From: Nocardia vulneris
GTDB taxonomy: Bacteria; Actinomycetota; Actinomycetes; Mycobacteriales; Mycobacteriaceae
NCBI RefSeq assembly: GCF_001613425.1
Contig: NZ_BDCI01000021.1
Coordinates: forward strand, 171,809 to 235,808
Direction: 5' to 3'
DNA length: 64,000 bases
Made by a program: the position numbers and the translations under genes. Under the pieces are notes generated by a model. It had not been told where the DNA came from, searched no databases, and saw nothing but the letters and a program-made list of their open reading frames with translations. Shown here piece by piece: positions 7,381-15,620 of this stretch (its first letter is position 1; every line of letters begins with the position of its first letter).

Positions 7381-8784
7381 ATGGCAGACGAGACGCAGTA
7401 CCGCATCGAGCACGACACCATGGGCGAGGTCCGGGTCCCGGTGGATGCGCTGTGGCGGGCGCAGACCCAGCGGGCCGTGGAGAACTTCCCGATCAGCGGA
7501 CGCGGCCTGGAGCGCGCGCAGATCCGCGCGCTCGGCCTGCTGAAGGGCGCCTGCGCCAAGGTGAACAAGGACCTCGGCCTGCTCGATCCGGCCAAGGCGG
7601 ACGCCATCATCGCCGCGGCGAACGAGATCGCCGCGGGCGCGCACGACGACCAGTTCCCGATCGATGTGTTCCAGACCGGCTCGGGCACCAGCTCGAACAT
7701 GAACGCCAACGAGGTGATCGCCTCGATCGCGAAGGCCAACGGCGTCACCGTGCACCCGAACGACGACGTGAACATGTCCCAGTCGTCCAACGACACCTTC
7801 CCGACGGCCGTGCACCTGGCCGCCACCGAGGCCGTGATCACCGACCTGGTACCGGCGCTGGAGCATCTGCGGCTCGCGTTGCTGGACAAGGCGACCGAGT
7901 GGCGGACGGTGGTCAAGTCCGGTCGTACCCACCTGATGGACGCGGTCCCGGTGACACTCGGCCAGGAGTTCGGCGGTTACACCCGGCAGATCGCCGCGAG
8001 CATCGACCGCGTGATGGCGACCCTGCCGCGCCTCGGCGAGCTGCCGATCGGCGGCACCGCGGTGGGCAGCGGCCTGAACGCACCGGACGGCTTCGGCGGC
8101 AAGGTCGTCGCGGAGCTGGTCCGCGCGACCGGGATCGACGCGCTGCGCGAGGCGCGCGATCACTTCGAGGCGCAGGCCGCCCGGGATGGTCTGGTGGAGG
8201 CGTCGGGTGCGGTGCGCACCGTCGCGGTGAGCCTCACCAAGATCGCCAACGATATTCGCTGGATGGGTTCGGGCCCGCTCACCGGTCTCGGTGAGCTCCA
8301 GCTGCCCGATCTGCAGCCCGGCAGCTCGATCATGCCCGGGAAAGTGAATCCCGTGCTCCCCGAAGCGGTGACGCAGGTTGCCGCGCAGGTGATCGGCAAC
8401 GATGCCGCGGTCGCCTTCGGCGGCGCGAACGGCGCGTTCGAACTGAACGTCTACATTCCGGTGATGGCGCGCAATCTGCTCGAATCGATTCGCTTGCTCG
8501 CCAATGTTTCCCGGCTGTTCGCGGACAAGTGCGTGCACGGTTTGGTCGCGAATGTGGAACACCTGCGCACGCTTGCCGAATCGTCGCCGTCCATTGTGAC
8601 CCCGCTGAATTCGGCGATCGGTTACGAGGAGGCCGCCGCGGTAGCCAAGGAAGCGTTGAAGAACAAGAAGACAATTCGACAGACGGTCATCGACCGCGGC
8701 CTGCTCGACGAGAAACTCACCGAAGCAGAACTCGACCGCCGATTGGATGTGCTGTCGATGGCGAAGGTGAAAGACGGGAAATAG
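7381..8784 (+). CDS. fumC: Class II fumarate hydratase
   Basis: 467 aa. TCA-cycle hydration of fumarate to malate; homotetramer without Fe-S. The fumarase/aspartase signature GSSIMPGKVNP begins at G314 with the catalytic loop serines 315-316. TGSGTSSNMN and SQSSNDTFPT form the other active-site pieces. I start at ATG 7381 (MADETQYRIEHD); upstream in-frame codons do not resemble the family. It follows glpX after the terminator, as in mycobacteria. Confidence 0.97.
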   Translation: MADETQYRIEHDTMGEVRVPVDALWRAQTQRAVENFPISGRGLERAQIRALGLLKGACAKVNKDLGLLDPAKADAIIAAANEIAAGAHDDQFPIDVFQTGSGTSSNMNANEVIASIAKANGVTVHPNDDVNMSQSSNDTFPTAVHLAATEAVITDLVPALEHLRLALLDKATEWRTVVKSGRTHLMDAVPVTLGQEFGGYTRQIAASIDRVMATLPRLGELPIGGTAVGSGLNAPDGFGGKVVAELVRATGIDALREARDHFEAQAARDGLVEASGAVRTVAVSLTKIANDIRWMGSGPLTGLGELQLPDLQPGSSIMPGKVNPVLPEAVTQVAAQVIGNDAAVAFGGANGAFELNVYIPVMARNLLESIRLLANVSRLFADKCVHGLVANVEHLRTLAESSPSIVTPLNSAIGYEEAAAVAKEALKNKKTIRQTVIDRGLLDEKLTEAELDRRLDVLSMAKVKDGK

Positions 8785-8794
8785 AAATACTCTT

Positions 8795-8842
8795 CGAGCG
8801 TCACGTCGGATGCGCTGCGAACTGCACCGACGTGACGTTCGA
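8795..8842 (+). terminator. Hairpin downstream of fumC
   Basis: Arms CGAGCGTCACGTCGG (8795-8809) and CCGACGTGACGTTCG (8828-8842), one mismatch, starting 11 nt after the fumC stop. There is no T-run, so termination efficiency is uncertain. Confidence 0.5.
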
Positions 8843-8850
8843 GAACATGC

Positions 8851-8887
8851 GCGCGGGTACGTCAGCCGAAGTCGGACGTACCCGCGC
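8851..8887 (-). terminator. Hairpin between fumC and the 28-aa peptide gene
   Basis: Perfect 13-bp stem, GCGCGGGTACGTC (8851-8863) with GACGTACCCGCGC (8875-8887), 11-nt loop. It lies 6 nt past the end of the minus-strand peptide gene and tail-to-tail with the fumC hairpin. Confidence 0.5.
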
Positions 8888-8893
8888 CGGGCA

Positions 8894-8980
8894 TCACAGG
8901 AAGATGCCGAGTGCCGCGAGGAACGCGCCTGCGCCGACCGTGGCCAGAGCGAGAAGACCGCCGAGAATTGCACTGATCAT
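8894..8980 (-). CDS. 28-aa hydrophobic membrane peptide
   Basis: A single Ala/Gly/Leu-rich membrane helix (MISAILGGLLALATVGAG then AFLAALGIFL) with no charged residue. The ATG has a strong AAAGGAAAG-type ribosome site and a stop is followed by the hairpin at 8851-8887, so it forms a complete small unit between fumC and desA2. Resembles small holin-like or stress peptides in character only; no family recognised. Confidence 0.5.
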   Translation of the reverse strand: MISAILGGLLALATVGAGAFLAALGIFL

Positions 8981-9123
8981 GTTTCTTTCCTTTCTTGCTC
9001 CCGCCGAAGCGGGCGTACACACAGCTAATCGCCGGCTATACGACGTGTGTTTCACCACATTTTCGCGGGAGCAGAAAAGAAAACCGGTCGGCGCCAGAAA
9101 TCCTGGCACCGACCGGGAGAAAT

Positions 9124-9978
9124 TCAGCGCAGGTGCGAAAGTTCCTCGCGGGCCTTTTCACCCGCGGTACCGAGATCGGTACGCGTGAAAACGTTCCACC
9201 GCTGCAGCAGCGGCTTGAAAACCAGCTCGTCCTGCCGCGCCGGATCGTAGATCCCGGCCGCGGCGAGTACGTCGTCGCTGTTGCGCCCGTCGGCCAGGGT
9301 CACCGATGGCACGGCGAAATCGGCGATCCGATCGGCGATGGCCCGCATCGTCTGATCCGGCGCCACGTTGAAGCCCGCCTCGACCATCTTCGCGAAGAAC
9401 TCGGCCTGCAGTTCGTCGTCGCGCGCGATGCGCTCGGCGATCGCGGTGACCATCGGGCTCTCGTTCAGCGCGGCGGTGTTGCGGTGCCGGATCGCGGCGG
9501 CGACCTCTTCGAAAGCGCACGCGGCGAGCACGTCGAGCAGATGCATGCCGGGGCGGCGGAAGCCGGTGGTCATGTGCGCCATCCGCATCCGCTCCAGTTC
9601 GACCGGGTCCACCGACCTGGTCACCATGAGGAAGTTGCGGATCAGGATCTCGTGACGGTTCTCCTCGGCGGTCCAGCGGCCGACCCAGCGCCACCAGGCC
9701 CCGGTGCGCAGGTACTTGCCGAGCTCGCGATGGTACGAGGGCAGGTTGTCCGCGATGAGCACGCTGACGGTCAAGGCCAGCTTGGCCACCTCGCTGAGTT
9801 CGGACTGTTCCGGATCCCAGTCGATACCACCGAGGAACGAGAAGTTACGGCCGTCGTCCCACGGCACGTAGTCGTGCGGCTGCCACCCGTCGGCGGCGTC
9901 GATGTGACGGCGCAGGGTGGATTCCACGTCCAGCTCGAGCGATTCGAGCAACTCGCGATCGGTCAAGAGAGTTTGCAC
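9124..9978 (-). CDS. desA2: Acyl-ACP desaturase-family protein (DesA2-like)
   Basis: 284 aa, ferritin-like four-helix family of soluble stearoyl-ACP desaturases used in mycolate/fatty-acid synthesis. The first metal motif EENRH is at 105-109. The second motif, normally ExxH in a DEARH context, reads DDELQ (187-191) and lacks the histidine, as I recall for divergent mycobacterial DesA2. Catalytic desaturation is therefore less certain than the fold. GTG start with TAGGTT about 8 nt upstream. The gene is monocistronic. Confidence 0.85.
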   Translation of the reverse strand: MQTLLTDRELLESLELDVESTLRRHIDAADGWQPHDYVPWDDGRNFSFLGGIDWDPEQSELSEVAKLALTVSVLIADNLPSYHRELGKYLRTGAWWRWVGRWTAEENRHEILIRNFLMVTRSVDPVELERMRMAHMTTGFRRPGMHLLDVLAACAFEEVAAAIRHRNTAALNESPMVTAIAERIARDDELQAEFFAKMVEAGFNVAPDQTMRAIADRIADFAVPSVTLADGRNSDDVLAAAGIYDPARQDELVFKPLLQRWNVFTRTDLGTAGEKAREELSHLR

Positions 9979-10083
9979 CTAGACAACCTAGCGGTTGAGC
10001 CCGTGATACGGGGATTCAATGAATGAGACCGGACGGGCGTCCAGGACCGCCGTGGGCGGTCCCGGACGCCGAAATGCCAACTA

Positions 10084-10620
10084 CTACTTCATCGTGACGG
10101 TCGTCTTGCCGTCCACCCAGGTGATGGTGCCGCCGGTGAAGTCGCTCTCCTTGCCGCCCGCGATGTCCTTCTCGTCGCTGGTGGGGTAGCCCAGCTTGCC
10201 CATGGCGCCGCCGTTCTCCTCCCACGCCTTGCGGATCTCGCCCCAGACGATGTGCGCCTGGCCGTCTTTGGCCTTGTAGACCGTGCCGCCGACGAAGTCC
10301 TGGTACTTGCCCTCTTCGGGACCGGACTCCTGCGCCTCCAGCGGAGCGCCGAGGGCGCCGGTCGGGCCGCCGCTCTGCATGTACTTGTCGAAGATGTCGC
10401 CGGAAACGGTGAGTTCGCCACGCTGCGTGGCGATCTTGGTCTCCTCCGCGGCACCCGAGGCGTGCTCCTCACCGCTGTGCATCGCGGCCGAGGTGGCCGT
10501 GACCGACGCCGCGGCGTTGTTGTCGTTCTTGTCGTCGTCCTTGCTGCAACCCGCGACGATCAGGCCAGCGGCCGCGAGCAGGGCAGTGTATCCAGCCGTT
10601 CGTCGAGCGAAGTGGTGCAT
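10084..10620 (-). CDS. LGFP-repeat lipoprotein
   Basis: 178 aa. Lipoprotein signal peptide with lipobox VAGC (C25), an acidic/Ser-Ala linker, then two to three LGFP repeats (GALGAPLEAQ, GKLGYPTSDE, with FVGGTVYKAK and FTGGTITWVDG strands). LGFP modules are thought to bind the cell wall and occur in mycolate-producing actinobacteria. I prefer the ATG at 10620 over 10626 because GAGAGG is 6 nt before it but directly abuts the other. Stands alone between desA2 and phoH. Confidence 0.8.
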   Translation of the reverse strand: MHHFARRTAGYTALLAAAGLIVAGCSKDDDKNDNNAAASVTATSAAMHSGEEHASGAAEETKIATQRGELTVSGDIFDKYMQSGGPTGALGAPLEAQESGPEEGKYQDFVGGTVYKAKDGQAHIVWGEIRKAWEENGGAMGKLGYPTSDEKDIAGGKESDFTGGTITWVDGKTTVTMK

Positions 10621-10795
10621 TTCCATCCTCTCGAAAGTGGCTACCGCGGACGTCCCCGGCACGGTGACGCCGCTGGCAGCCTAGGCCGATGTTCAGCAAT
10701 GACCCGGCGAATCATCAAGTGACACGCCGGGTCATGCGGAACAGCTATGGCCGGGATATTACCCGTCGGCTATTCGGCGAAACACACCGCCCAGA

Positions 10796-12181
10796 TCAGG
10801 CGTTGGGCCCGTACTCCTCCAGCATCTCTGTGACGAGCGCCGCAATCGGCGAGCGCTCACTGCGGGTGAGTGTGATGTGAGCAAACAGCGGGTGACCCTT
10901 CAGCTTCTCGATCACCGCGGCCACACCGTCGTGCCGGCCGACCCGCAGATTGTCCCGCTGGGCCACGTCGTGGGTGAGCACCACCCGCGACCCGGTGCCG
11001 AGCCGGCTGAGCACGGTGAGCAGCACGTTGCGTTCCAGCGACTGCGCCTCGTCCACGATCACGAAGGAGTCGTGCAGCGATCGGCCGCGAATGTGGGTGA
11101 GCGGCAACACCTCCAGCATGTCGCGACTGAGCACCTCCTCCATCACCTCGCGGCTGGCCAGTCCGTCGAGCGTGTCGAAGACCGCCTGCGCCCAGGGGCC
11201 CATCTTCTCGCTCTCACTACCCGGCAGATAGCCGAGTTCCTGGCCGCCGACGGCGTAGAGCGGCCGGAACACCACCACTTTGCGCTGGGTGCGCCGCTCC
11301 AGCACCGCCTCCAGGCCCGCGGTCAGCGCGAGCGCGGACTTACCGGTGCCCGCCCGGCCGCCGAGCGAAACGATGCCGACGCTCTCGTCCAGCAGCAGAT
11401 CCAGGGCGATGCGCTGCTCGGCGGAGCGGCCGTGCAGGCCGAACGCCTCGCGCTCGCGCACCAGCTGGACCCGCTTGTCCGGGGTGACCCGGCCGAGCGC
11501 GCTGGAACTGCTGCCGAGGAGCCGGATTCCGGTGTGGCACGGCAGTTCCCGCGCGCCATCGAGATCCAGCACGGACTCCGCGTAGAGCTGGTCGATCTGC
11601 GCCGAGTTGACGTCGAGTTCCACCATGCCGGACCAGCCGGAGGTGACGACGTCCTGCGCGTGATACTCGTCGGCCTGTAAGCCCACCGCACTCGCTTTGA
11701 CCCGCAGCGGAATGTCCTTCGACACGAGCACCACCTGGCGGCCCTCGGCCGCGAGATTGAGTGCGCACGCCAGGATTCGGGAATCATTGGTGTCGGTGCG
11801 GAAGCCGACCGGAAGGACCGCGGGATCGGTGTGGTTCAGTTCCACCTGCAGCGTTCCACCCTCGGTGCCGATCGGCACCTGCTGATCCAGCCTGCCGTGC
11901 TGCAGGCGCAGATCATCCAGGTTGCGCAGGGCTTCCCGCGCGAACCAGCCCAGTTCGTGGTGATGCCGCTTGCCTTCGAGTTCGCTGATGACCACCAGCG
12001 GAAGCACGACGTCGTGTTCGCCGAAACGGGTGAAAGCCCAGGGATCGGACAACAGGACCGACGTGTCGATGACGAAGGTATCGGCCGGGGAATGCGAGGG
12101 GTGTGCCCCCTTCGCGGCGGTTCCGCCTTTCGCGGAACGGGATTGCGCCGAGGGAGCGGGAACGGAGCGTGAAGCAGTCAC
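10796..12181 (-). CDS. phoH2: PIN domain-PhoH ATPase (PhoH2-type RNase/helicase)
   Basis: 461 aa. N-terminal PIN ribonuclease domain (~35-180) with acidic residues D39 (FVIDTSVLL), E67 and D133 (TNDSRIL). C-terminal PhoH RNA helicase domain with Walker A GGRAGTGKS (274-282) and Walker B VIVDEAQ (375-381). Mycobacterial PhoH2 unwinds and cleaves RNA and is paired with a small overlapping upstream antitoxin (PhoAT); I see no convincing PhoAT ORF here. GTG start with GAGGAG 6 nt upstream. Confidence 0.95.
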   Translation of the reverse strand: MTASRSVPAPSAQSRSAKGGTAAKGAHPSHSPADTFVIDTSVLLSDPWAFTRFGEHDVVLPLVVISELEGKRHHHELGWFAREALRNLDDLRLQHGRLDQQVPIGTEGGTLQVELNHTDPAVLPVGFRTDTNDSRILACALNLAAEGRQVVLVSKDIPLRVKASAVGLQADEYHAQDVVTSGWSGMVELDVNSAQIDQLYAESVLDLDGARELPCHTGIRLLGSSSSALGRVTPDKRVQLVREREAFGLHGRSAEQRIALDLLLDESVGIVSLGGRAGTGKSALALTAGLEAVLERRTQRKVVVFRPLYAVGGQELGYLPGSESEKMGPWAQAVFDTLDGLASREVMEEVLSRDMLEVLPLTHIRGRSLHDSFVIVDEAQSLERNVLLTVLSRLGTGSRVVLTHDVAQRDNLRVGRHDGVAAVIEKLKGHPLFAHITLTRSERSPIAALVTEMLEEYGPNA

Positions 12182-12540
12182 GGTGGGCTCCTCTTTGTCC
12201 GCGCGGCACCCGCACGAACGATCTCGCTGGACCGGTCCGTCCTGATGGACCCGACGTTGCCGTCAGATGCCACGAGGGCCGGGTGCCGGCCCCCTCGTAC
12301 TGAATAGCTCAGTCACGGTCAGGACCTCCCGTACGAGCCACACCGCCGCGGCCCGCACCACCGACGCTACCGCCGAACCACGCTTCCCCGCTTCCGCACA
12401 GGTAGGCGTGTCCGTGAATTTGTCGTTAACCTCACGCCCCGGCCGCGCTCGCCGGGCCGTCGCTGCCGGTCGGCGCGAGCCGCCGCTGCGCCGGTGCGGT
12501 CCCCGGCCCGCATCCGGCGCGGCCCGCTACAGTCGCTGGT
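12182..12540. other. 359-bp divergent intergenic region phoH2 / 90-aa gene
   Basis: Holds the phoH2 ribosome site (near 12190) and a GC-rich hairpin around 12273-12296 (CGAGGGCCGG against CCGGCCCCCTCG, two-base bulge) in the likely phoH2 leader. The -10 of the rightward gene is at 12528. No gene seen. Confidence 0.5.
12528..12533 (+). promoter_or_regulatory. -10 box of the 90-aa gene, leaderless
   Basis: TACAGT with 7 nt to the ATG at 12541; no ribosome site in between. Confidence 0.55.
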
Positions 12541-12813
12541 ATGGCCGGTAACGAGGACCTGGACACGCTGTCGTCGAAGGAACTGCACGACCGAGCGGTG
12601 AAGCTTGCCGTCCGACACGGGGACGTGAAGTTCCTGTGGCGGCTGCTCACCTCGATCCCGGCCGCCGAGGCCGCCGCGGGCAACCTCGGCGAGAGCGAGG
12701 CCGATATCAAGTACGTGCTGCCCATGATCGACGACTACATCCACGCCGGTGACGGCGAGATCGCCGAGGTGTTGCGGCCGTTCTATCTGGAATACCTGAA
12801 CGAGCACAGCTGA
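12541..12813 (+). CDS. Conserved actinobacterial hypothetical protein, 90 aa
   Basis: Soluble, acidic, predicted all-helical protein (ELHDRAVKLAVRHGD, FLWRLLTSIPAAEA, then DDYIHAGDGEIAEVL and a YLEYLNEHS end). I do not recognise a named domain. Likely leaderless. It sits divergent from phoH2 and convergent with the ferredoxin gene, only 7 nt away, so the two share a very short tail-to-tail junction. Confidence 0.75.
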   Translation: MAGNEDLDTLSSKELHDRAVKLAVRHGDVKFLWRLLTSIPAAEAAAGNLGESEADIKYVLPMIDDYIHAGDGEIAEVLRPFYLEYLNEHS

Positions 12814-12820
12814 CCTCGGT

Positions 12821-13027
12821 CTAGGAGTCCGTTGCGGTGGTCACCGAGATCGCCGCGGACGGACAGGTCTGCTCCGCTTCCCGCGCCGCGGTGTGCTGCC
12901 CGGGCGGCGGCGCGGCATCGAGCAGCCACACCCGGCCGTCGGCGGTGTCCTGATCGAACACGGCGGGGGCGAGCAGCGCGCACATCCCCGCGCCGACGCA
13001 GCGGTCCCGATCGACGGTGATCTTCAT
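12821..13027 (-). CDS. 3Fe-4S ferredoxin, P450 redox partner
   Basis: 68 aa. Cluster cysteines at C10, C16 and C55 (CVGAGMC and TCPSAAI). The position that would hold the fourth ligand is Ala13, which marks a [3Fe-4S] type like those serving actinobacterial P450s. It lies 13 nt downstream of the P450 gene in the same direction, so electron delivery to that enzyme is the natural role. Confidence 0.93.
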   Translation of the reverse strand: MKITVDRDRCVGAGMCALLAPAVFDQDTADGRVWLLDAAPPPGQHTAAREAEQTCPSAAISVTTATDS

Positions 13028-13040
13028 CGAGCGCTCCTCC

Positions 13041-14222
13041 CTACCAGGTGACCGGAAGCCGGTACACGCCGTAGATGTCCATGTCGTGCCGTAGCGGCAC
13101 CTGCTCGGGCGGCACCGCGAGCCGCAGGGTCGGGAACCGAGTCAGCAAGGCGGGCAACGCGACCCGCATCTCGACGCGCGCCAGTTGCTGACCGAGACAC
13201 TGATGCGGGCCGTGCCCGAAGCCGAGATGCCCGACGGCGTTGCGGCGGATATCGAAGCTGTCCGGGTCGTCGTACTTGGCGGGGTCGCGATCGGCCGCCT
13301 GGAACGACAGCGCGACCGTCTGGCCCGCCGTGATCAGCTGCCCGTCGATCTCGACGTCCTCGAGCGCGACCCGGGTCGAGGTGTGCGTGATGGTGAGATA
13401 GCGCATCAGCTCTTCGATCGTCTGATCCGCGAGTTCGGGGCGCGCCCGCAGCTCGGCCAGTTGATCGGGGTGGCCGAGCAGCGCGAAGGTGCCCAGCGCG
13501 ATCATGTTCGCCGTGGTGTCCAGGCCCGCCCCGAGCAGCAGCGCGCCGACACCGGACAGCTCGTCCTCGGCGAGTTCGGTGCCGGTGAGGTCGCTGAGCA
13601 GGTCGTCGGTGGGCGCGGCCCGCTTGGCCACGACCAGCTCGCGGATGTAGTTCTGCACCTCGATGAACGCGTTGTTGCGATCCACGACCGCCGAGTTCAC
13701 GCTGTTCGCGGCGACGAGGAACCGATGGAAGGTGTCCCGGTCGGCCGGGGGCACACCGAGCAGTTCGCAGACGGTCAGCGCGGGCACCGGAAAAGCGAAC
13801 GCCTCCACCAGATCCACCGGACCGCCGGTGCGCGCCATGGCGTCCAGATGGTCGGTGGTGATCTGCTCGACCCGCTCGGTGAGCTGTCCCATGCGCCGGA
13901 CAGTGAACTTGCCCGCCAGCAACTTTCGGTATCGCGTGTGCGCCGGGGCGTCGACGCCGAGCATGTCGCCGGGCAGGGCGGGCGGCATCTCGCCCATCGG
14001 GGCGAACGGGTAGTGGATCAGCTCGTAGCGGACGCTGAACCGCGGATCGGCCAGGATCGCCCGTACCGTCGCGTAACCCGTGGCGAGCCAGCCGCGGTGG
14101 TCGTCCGGAAAGGTGAACGGCACCAGCGGACGCAGCGCGGCCAGTTCCGCGGGCGGATCGAACGGGCACCCCGGCGGTCGGACGGTCGGCAGCTCGACGA
14201 CTTCGGACAAGGACTCGTTCAT
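13041..14222 (-). CDS. Cytochrome P450 monooxygenase
   Basis: 393 aa, soluble class I bacterial P450. I-helix oxygen motif AGLDTT (232-237), ExxR at 271-274, and the heme loop FGHGPHQCLG with the cysteine ligand C342. The general pattern (TRYRKLLAGKFTVRR, HLGFGHG) fits the CYP105/107 type; substrate not predictable. Transcribed with the ferredoxin. A near-perfect palindrome at 14256-14285 lies in its promoter, divergent from a MarR-type regulator that may control it. Confidence 0.95.
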   Translation of the reverse strand: MNESLSEVVELPTVRPPGCPFDPPAELAALRPLVPFTFPDDHRGWLATGYATVRAILADPRFSVRYELIHYPFAPMGEMPPALPGDMLGVDAPAHTRYRKLLAGKFTVRRMGQLTERVEQITTDHLDAMARTGGPVDLVEAFAFPVPALTVCELLGVPPADRDTFHRFLVAANSVNSAVVDRNNAFIEVQNYIRELVVAKRAAPTDDLLSDLTGTELAEDELSGVGALLLGAGLDTTANMIALGTFALLGHPDQLAELRARPELADQTIEELMRYLTITHTSTRVALEDVEIDGQLITAGQTVALSFQAADRDPAKYDDPDSFDIRRNAVGHLGFGHGPHQCLGQQLARVEMRVALPALLTRFPTLRLAVPPEQVPLRHDMDIYGVYRLPVTW

Positions 14223-14255
14223 GGCGATTCCCCTCGATCGATGATGTTTTTGGCT

Positions 14256-14285
14256 TGATCTGAACGCTACGTTGCGTTCGGATCA
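14256..14285. promoter_or_regulatory. Operator-like palindrome between P450 and MarR genes
   Basis: TGATCTGAACGC (14256-14267) and GCGTTCGGATCA (14274-14285), one mismatch, 6-nt spacer. It lies about 35 bp upstream of the P450 start, in the divergent promoter. The adjacent regulator is the obvious candidate to bind. Confidence 0.65.
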
Positions 14286-14445
14286 GGTCAATGCGGGAAT
14301 CGCTGATTTCACGGAACTTACTGGTATGAGCCAGATTTGAATTGCAATGGGAATGCGGGTGAATGCACCGACGGAGTCCCGTCGTTGCAATGAGATGCGA
14401 CTGAGCGCAATACTTGGGTCCCACGGAACGGACGGGGAGGCGCAC

Positions 14446-15150
14446 ATGCCGGGCGGCAGATTGACCGAGCAGGAACGCATGCTCATCGCCGAAGGTCTGT
14501 CCGCAGGGATCGGCTACGCCGAGATCGCCCGGCAGTTGGCGCGGCCGACCTCGACCGTGAGCCGGGAGGTCACCCGCAACGGCGGACCGAGCCGCTATCA
14601 CCCGGGCCGGGCGCACCGGGCCACCGAGCGGCGCGCGCGGCGCAGCGGATCACGCACCGGCGCAACGACTCCCGCGCCCGGAGCAGGCGCACTGCGCGAA
14701 TTCGCCGAGCAGCTCACCGTGTTGATGGCCAAGTCCGGCCTGCCGCGCACCGCGGCCGCCGTGCTCACCTCGCTCTATCTCACCGATTCCGGCAGCCGCA
14801 CCGCCGCCGAACTCGTCGAACAATTGCACGTCAGCCCGGCGACCGTTTCGGCCGCGGTGAAGGCGCTCGAAGTCCAGGGGCTGATCCGGCGCGAACGCGA
14901 GGCCGGCAGTCGGCGCGAGCGCTATGTCGTCGACGAACACGCTTGGGTCCGTGCGACTGTGACCAGCGCGCAGCAGATCTACGATCTCGCCGAGATCTCC
15001 CGGCGCGGCGTCGAAGTGCTCGGCGTCGACACCCCCGCCGGCGCCCGCGCGCACGAGACCAGCCGCTTCTTCGAGTTCGTCGGCCGCGACATGATCGAAT
15101 CCGCCGAGCGGTGGCGAAAGGTGCTGGATCAGGAGCGAATACGGGACTGA
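14446..15150 (+). CDS. IS30-type HTH / MarR fusion transcriptional regulator
   Basis: 234 aa. Residues ~4-62 form an IS30-transposase-like helix-turn-helix (LTEQERMLIAEGL, YAEIARQLARPTSTVSREV), and residues ~85-160 form a MarR/GbsR winged helix (TAAELVEQLHVSPATVSAAV). A linker of Arg/Ser/Gly/Pro joins them. Two DNA-binding modules in one chain is unusual although seen in other actinobacteria. ATG 14446 has GGGGAGG nearby; upstream in-frame codons look non-coding. Divergent from the P450, so a P450 regulator is inferred. Confidence 0.85.
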   Translation: MPGGRLTEQERMLIAEGLSAGIGYAEIARQLARPTSTVSREVTRNGGPSRYHPGRAHRATERRARRSGSRTGATTPAPGAGALREFAEQLTVLMAKSGLPRTAAAVLTSLYLTDSGSRTAAELVEQLHVSPATVSAAVKALEVQGLIRREREAGSRRERYVVDEHAWVRATVTSAQQIYDLAEISRRGVEVLGVDTPAGARAHETSRFFEFVGRDMIESAERWRKVLDQERIRD

Positions 15151-15151
15151 C

Positions 15152-15568
15152 TCACCGCGACAGCGCGGCCCGCGCGACGCCGGCGACCGCGCCGCGCAGC
15201 AGGTTCTCCCAGCTGAAGTGGTCGTCCCACAGGATGATTCGGCCGTCGCGCACCTCGAGCGTGCCCATCACCCAGAACGCCACCCGCACGGGCCCGACCC
15301 GCAGCACGTCGGTGCGATCGGTGAGCACGAAGTCGCCGTCGGCGGCGATGTGATGGATCTGCACCTCGAAACCGAACGCGTCGCGCTCCAGTCCGCGCAG
15401 GATCTTGCGCGTCAGCCCGCCGCCGACAGCGGGCAGCGTGGAATTCTTCCAGACCACGTCGGGGTGCAGCAGTTCCAGCGCCTCGGCGACGGCGCCTAGC
15501 TCGAGCGCGGAGAAGAACTCCCGCACCGTGGTGATCGCGTCCTGCTGGAGGTCGAGGTCCTGGGTCAT
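15152..15568 (-). CDS. Limonene-1,2-epoxide hydrolase / SnoaL-like protein
   Basis: 138 aa, NTF2-like cone fold. The limonene epoxide hydrolase triad pattern is suggested by Arg-x-Asp in TDRTDVL and a later Asp in ILWDDHFSW, with FWVMGTLEV before it. Could hydrate an epoxide formed by a neighbouring monooxygenase, or be a SnoaL-type isomerase; this is inference from context. Likely leaderless (TATGGT 6 nt before ATG). Convergent with the MarR-fusion gene, one base apart. Confidence 0.75.
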   Translation of the reverse strand: MTQDLDLQQDAITTVREFFSALELGAVAEALELLHPDVVWKNSTLPAVGGGLTRKILRGLERDAFGFEVQIHHIAADGDFVLTDRTDVLRVGPVRVAFWVMGTLEVRDGRIILWDDHFSWENLLRGAVAGVARAALSR

Positions 15569-15574
15569 GGTCCG

Positions 15575-15580
15575 ACCATA
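15575..15580 (-). promoter_or_regulatory. -10 box of the epoxide-hydrolase-like gene
   Basis: TATGGT on the minus strand, 6 nt before the ATG at 15568, leaderless spacing. Confidence 0.45.
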
Positions 15581-15620
15581 GGCCGCAGACCCACTGTTCG
15601 ACAGACCCGATCCGAAACGG

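Noticed and set aside
6072..7916. 614-aa minus-strand ORF
   Set aside because: Antisense to glpX and the start of fumC; a consequence of the strong third-position GC bias. The plus-strand proteins carry full family motifs.
7330..8973. 547-aa minus-strand ORF
   Set aside because: Antisense to fumC, His/Arg-rich with no recognisable domain.
12240..12300. Possible structured RNA or riboswitch before phoH2
   Set aside because: Only one GC-rich hairpin seen; no known riboswitch consensus.
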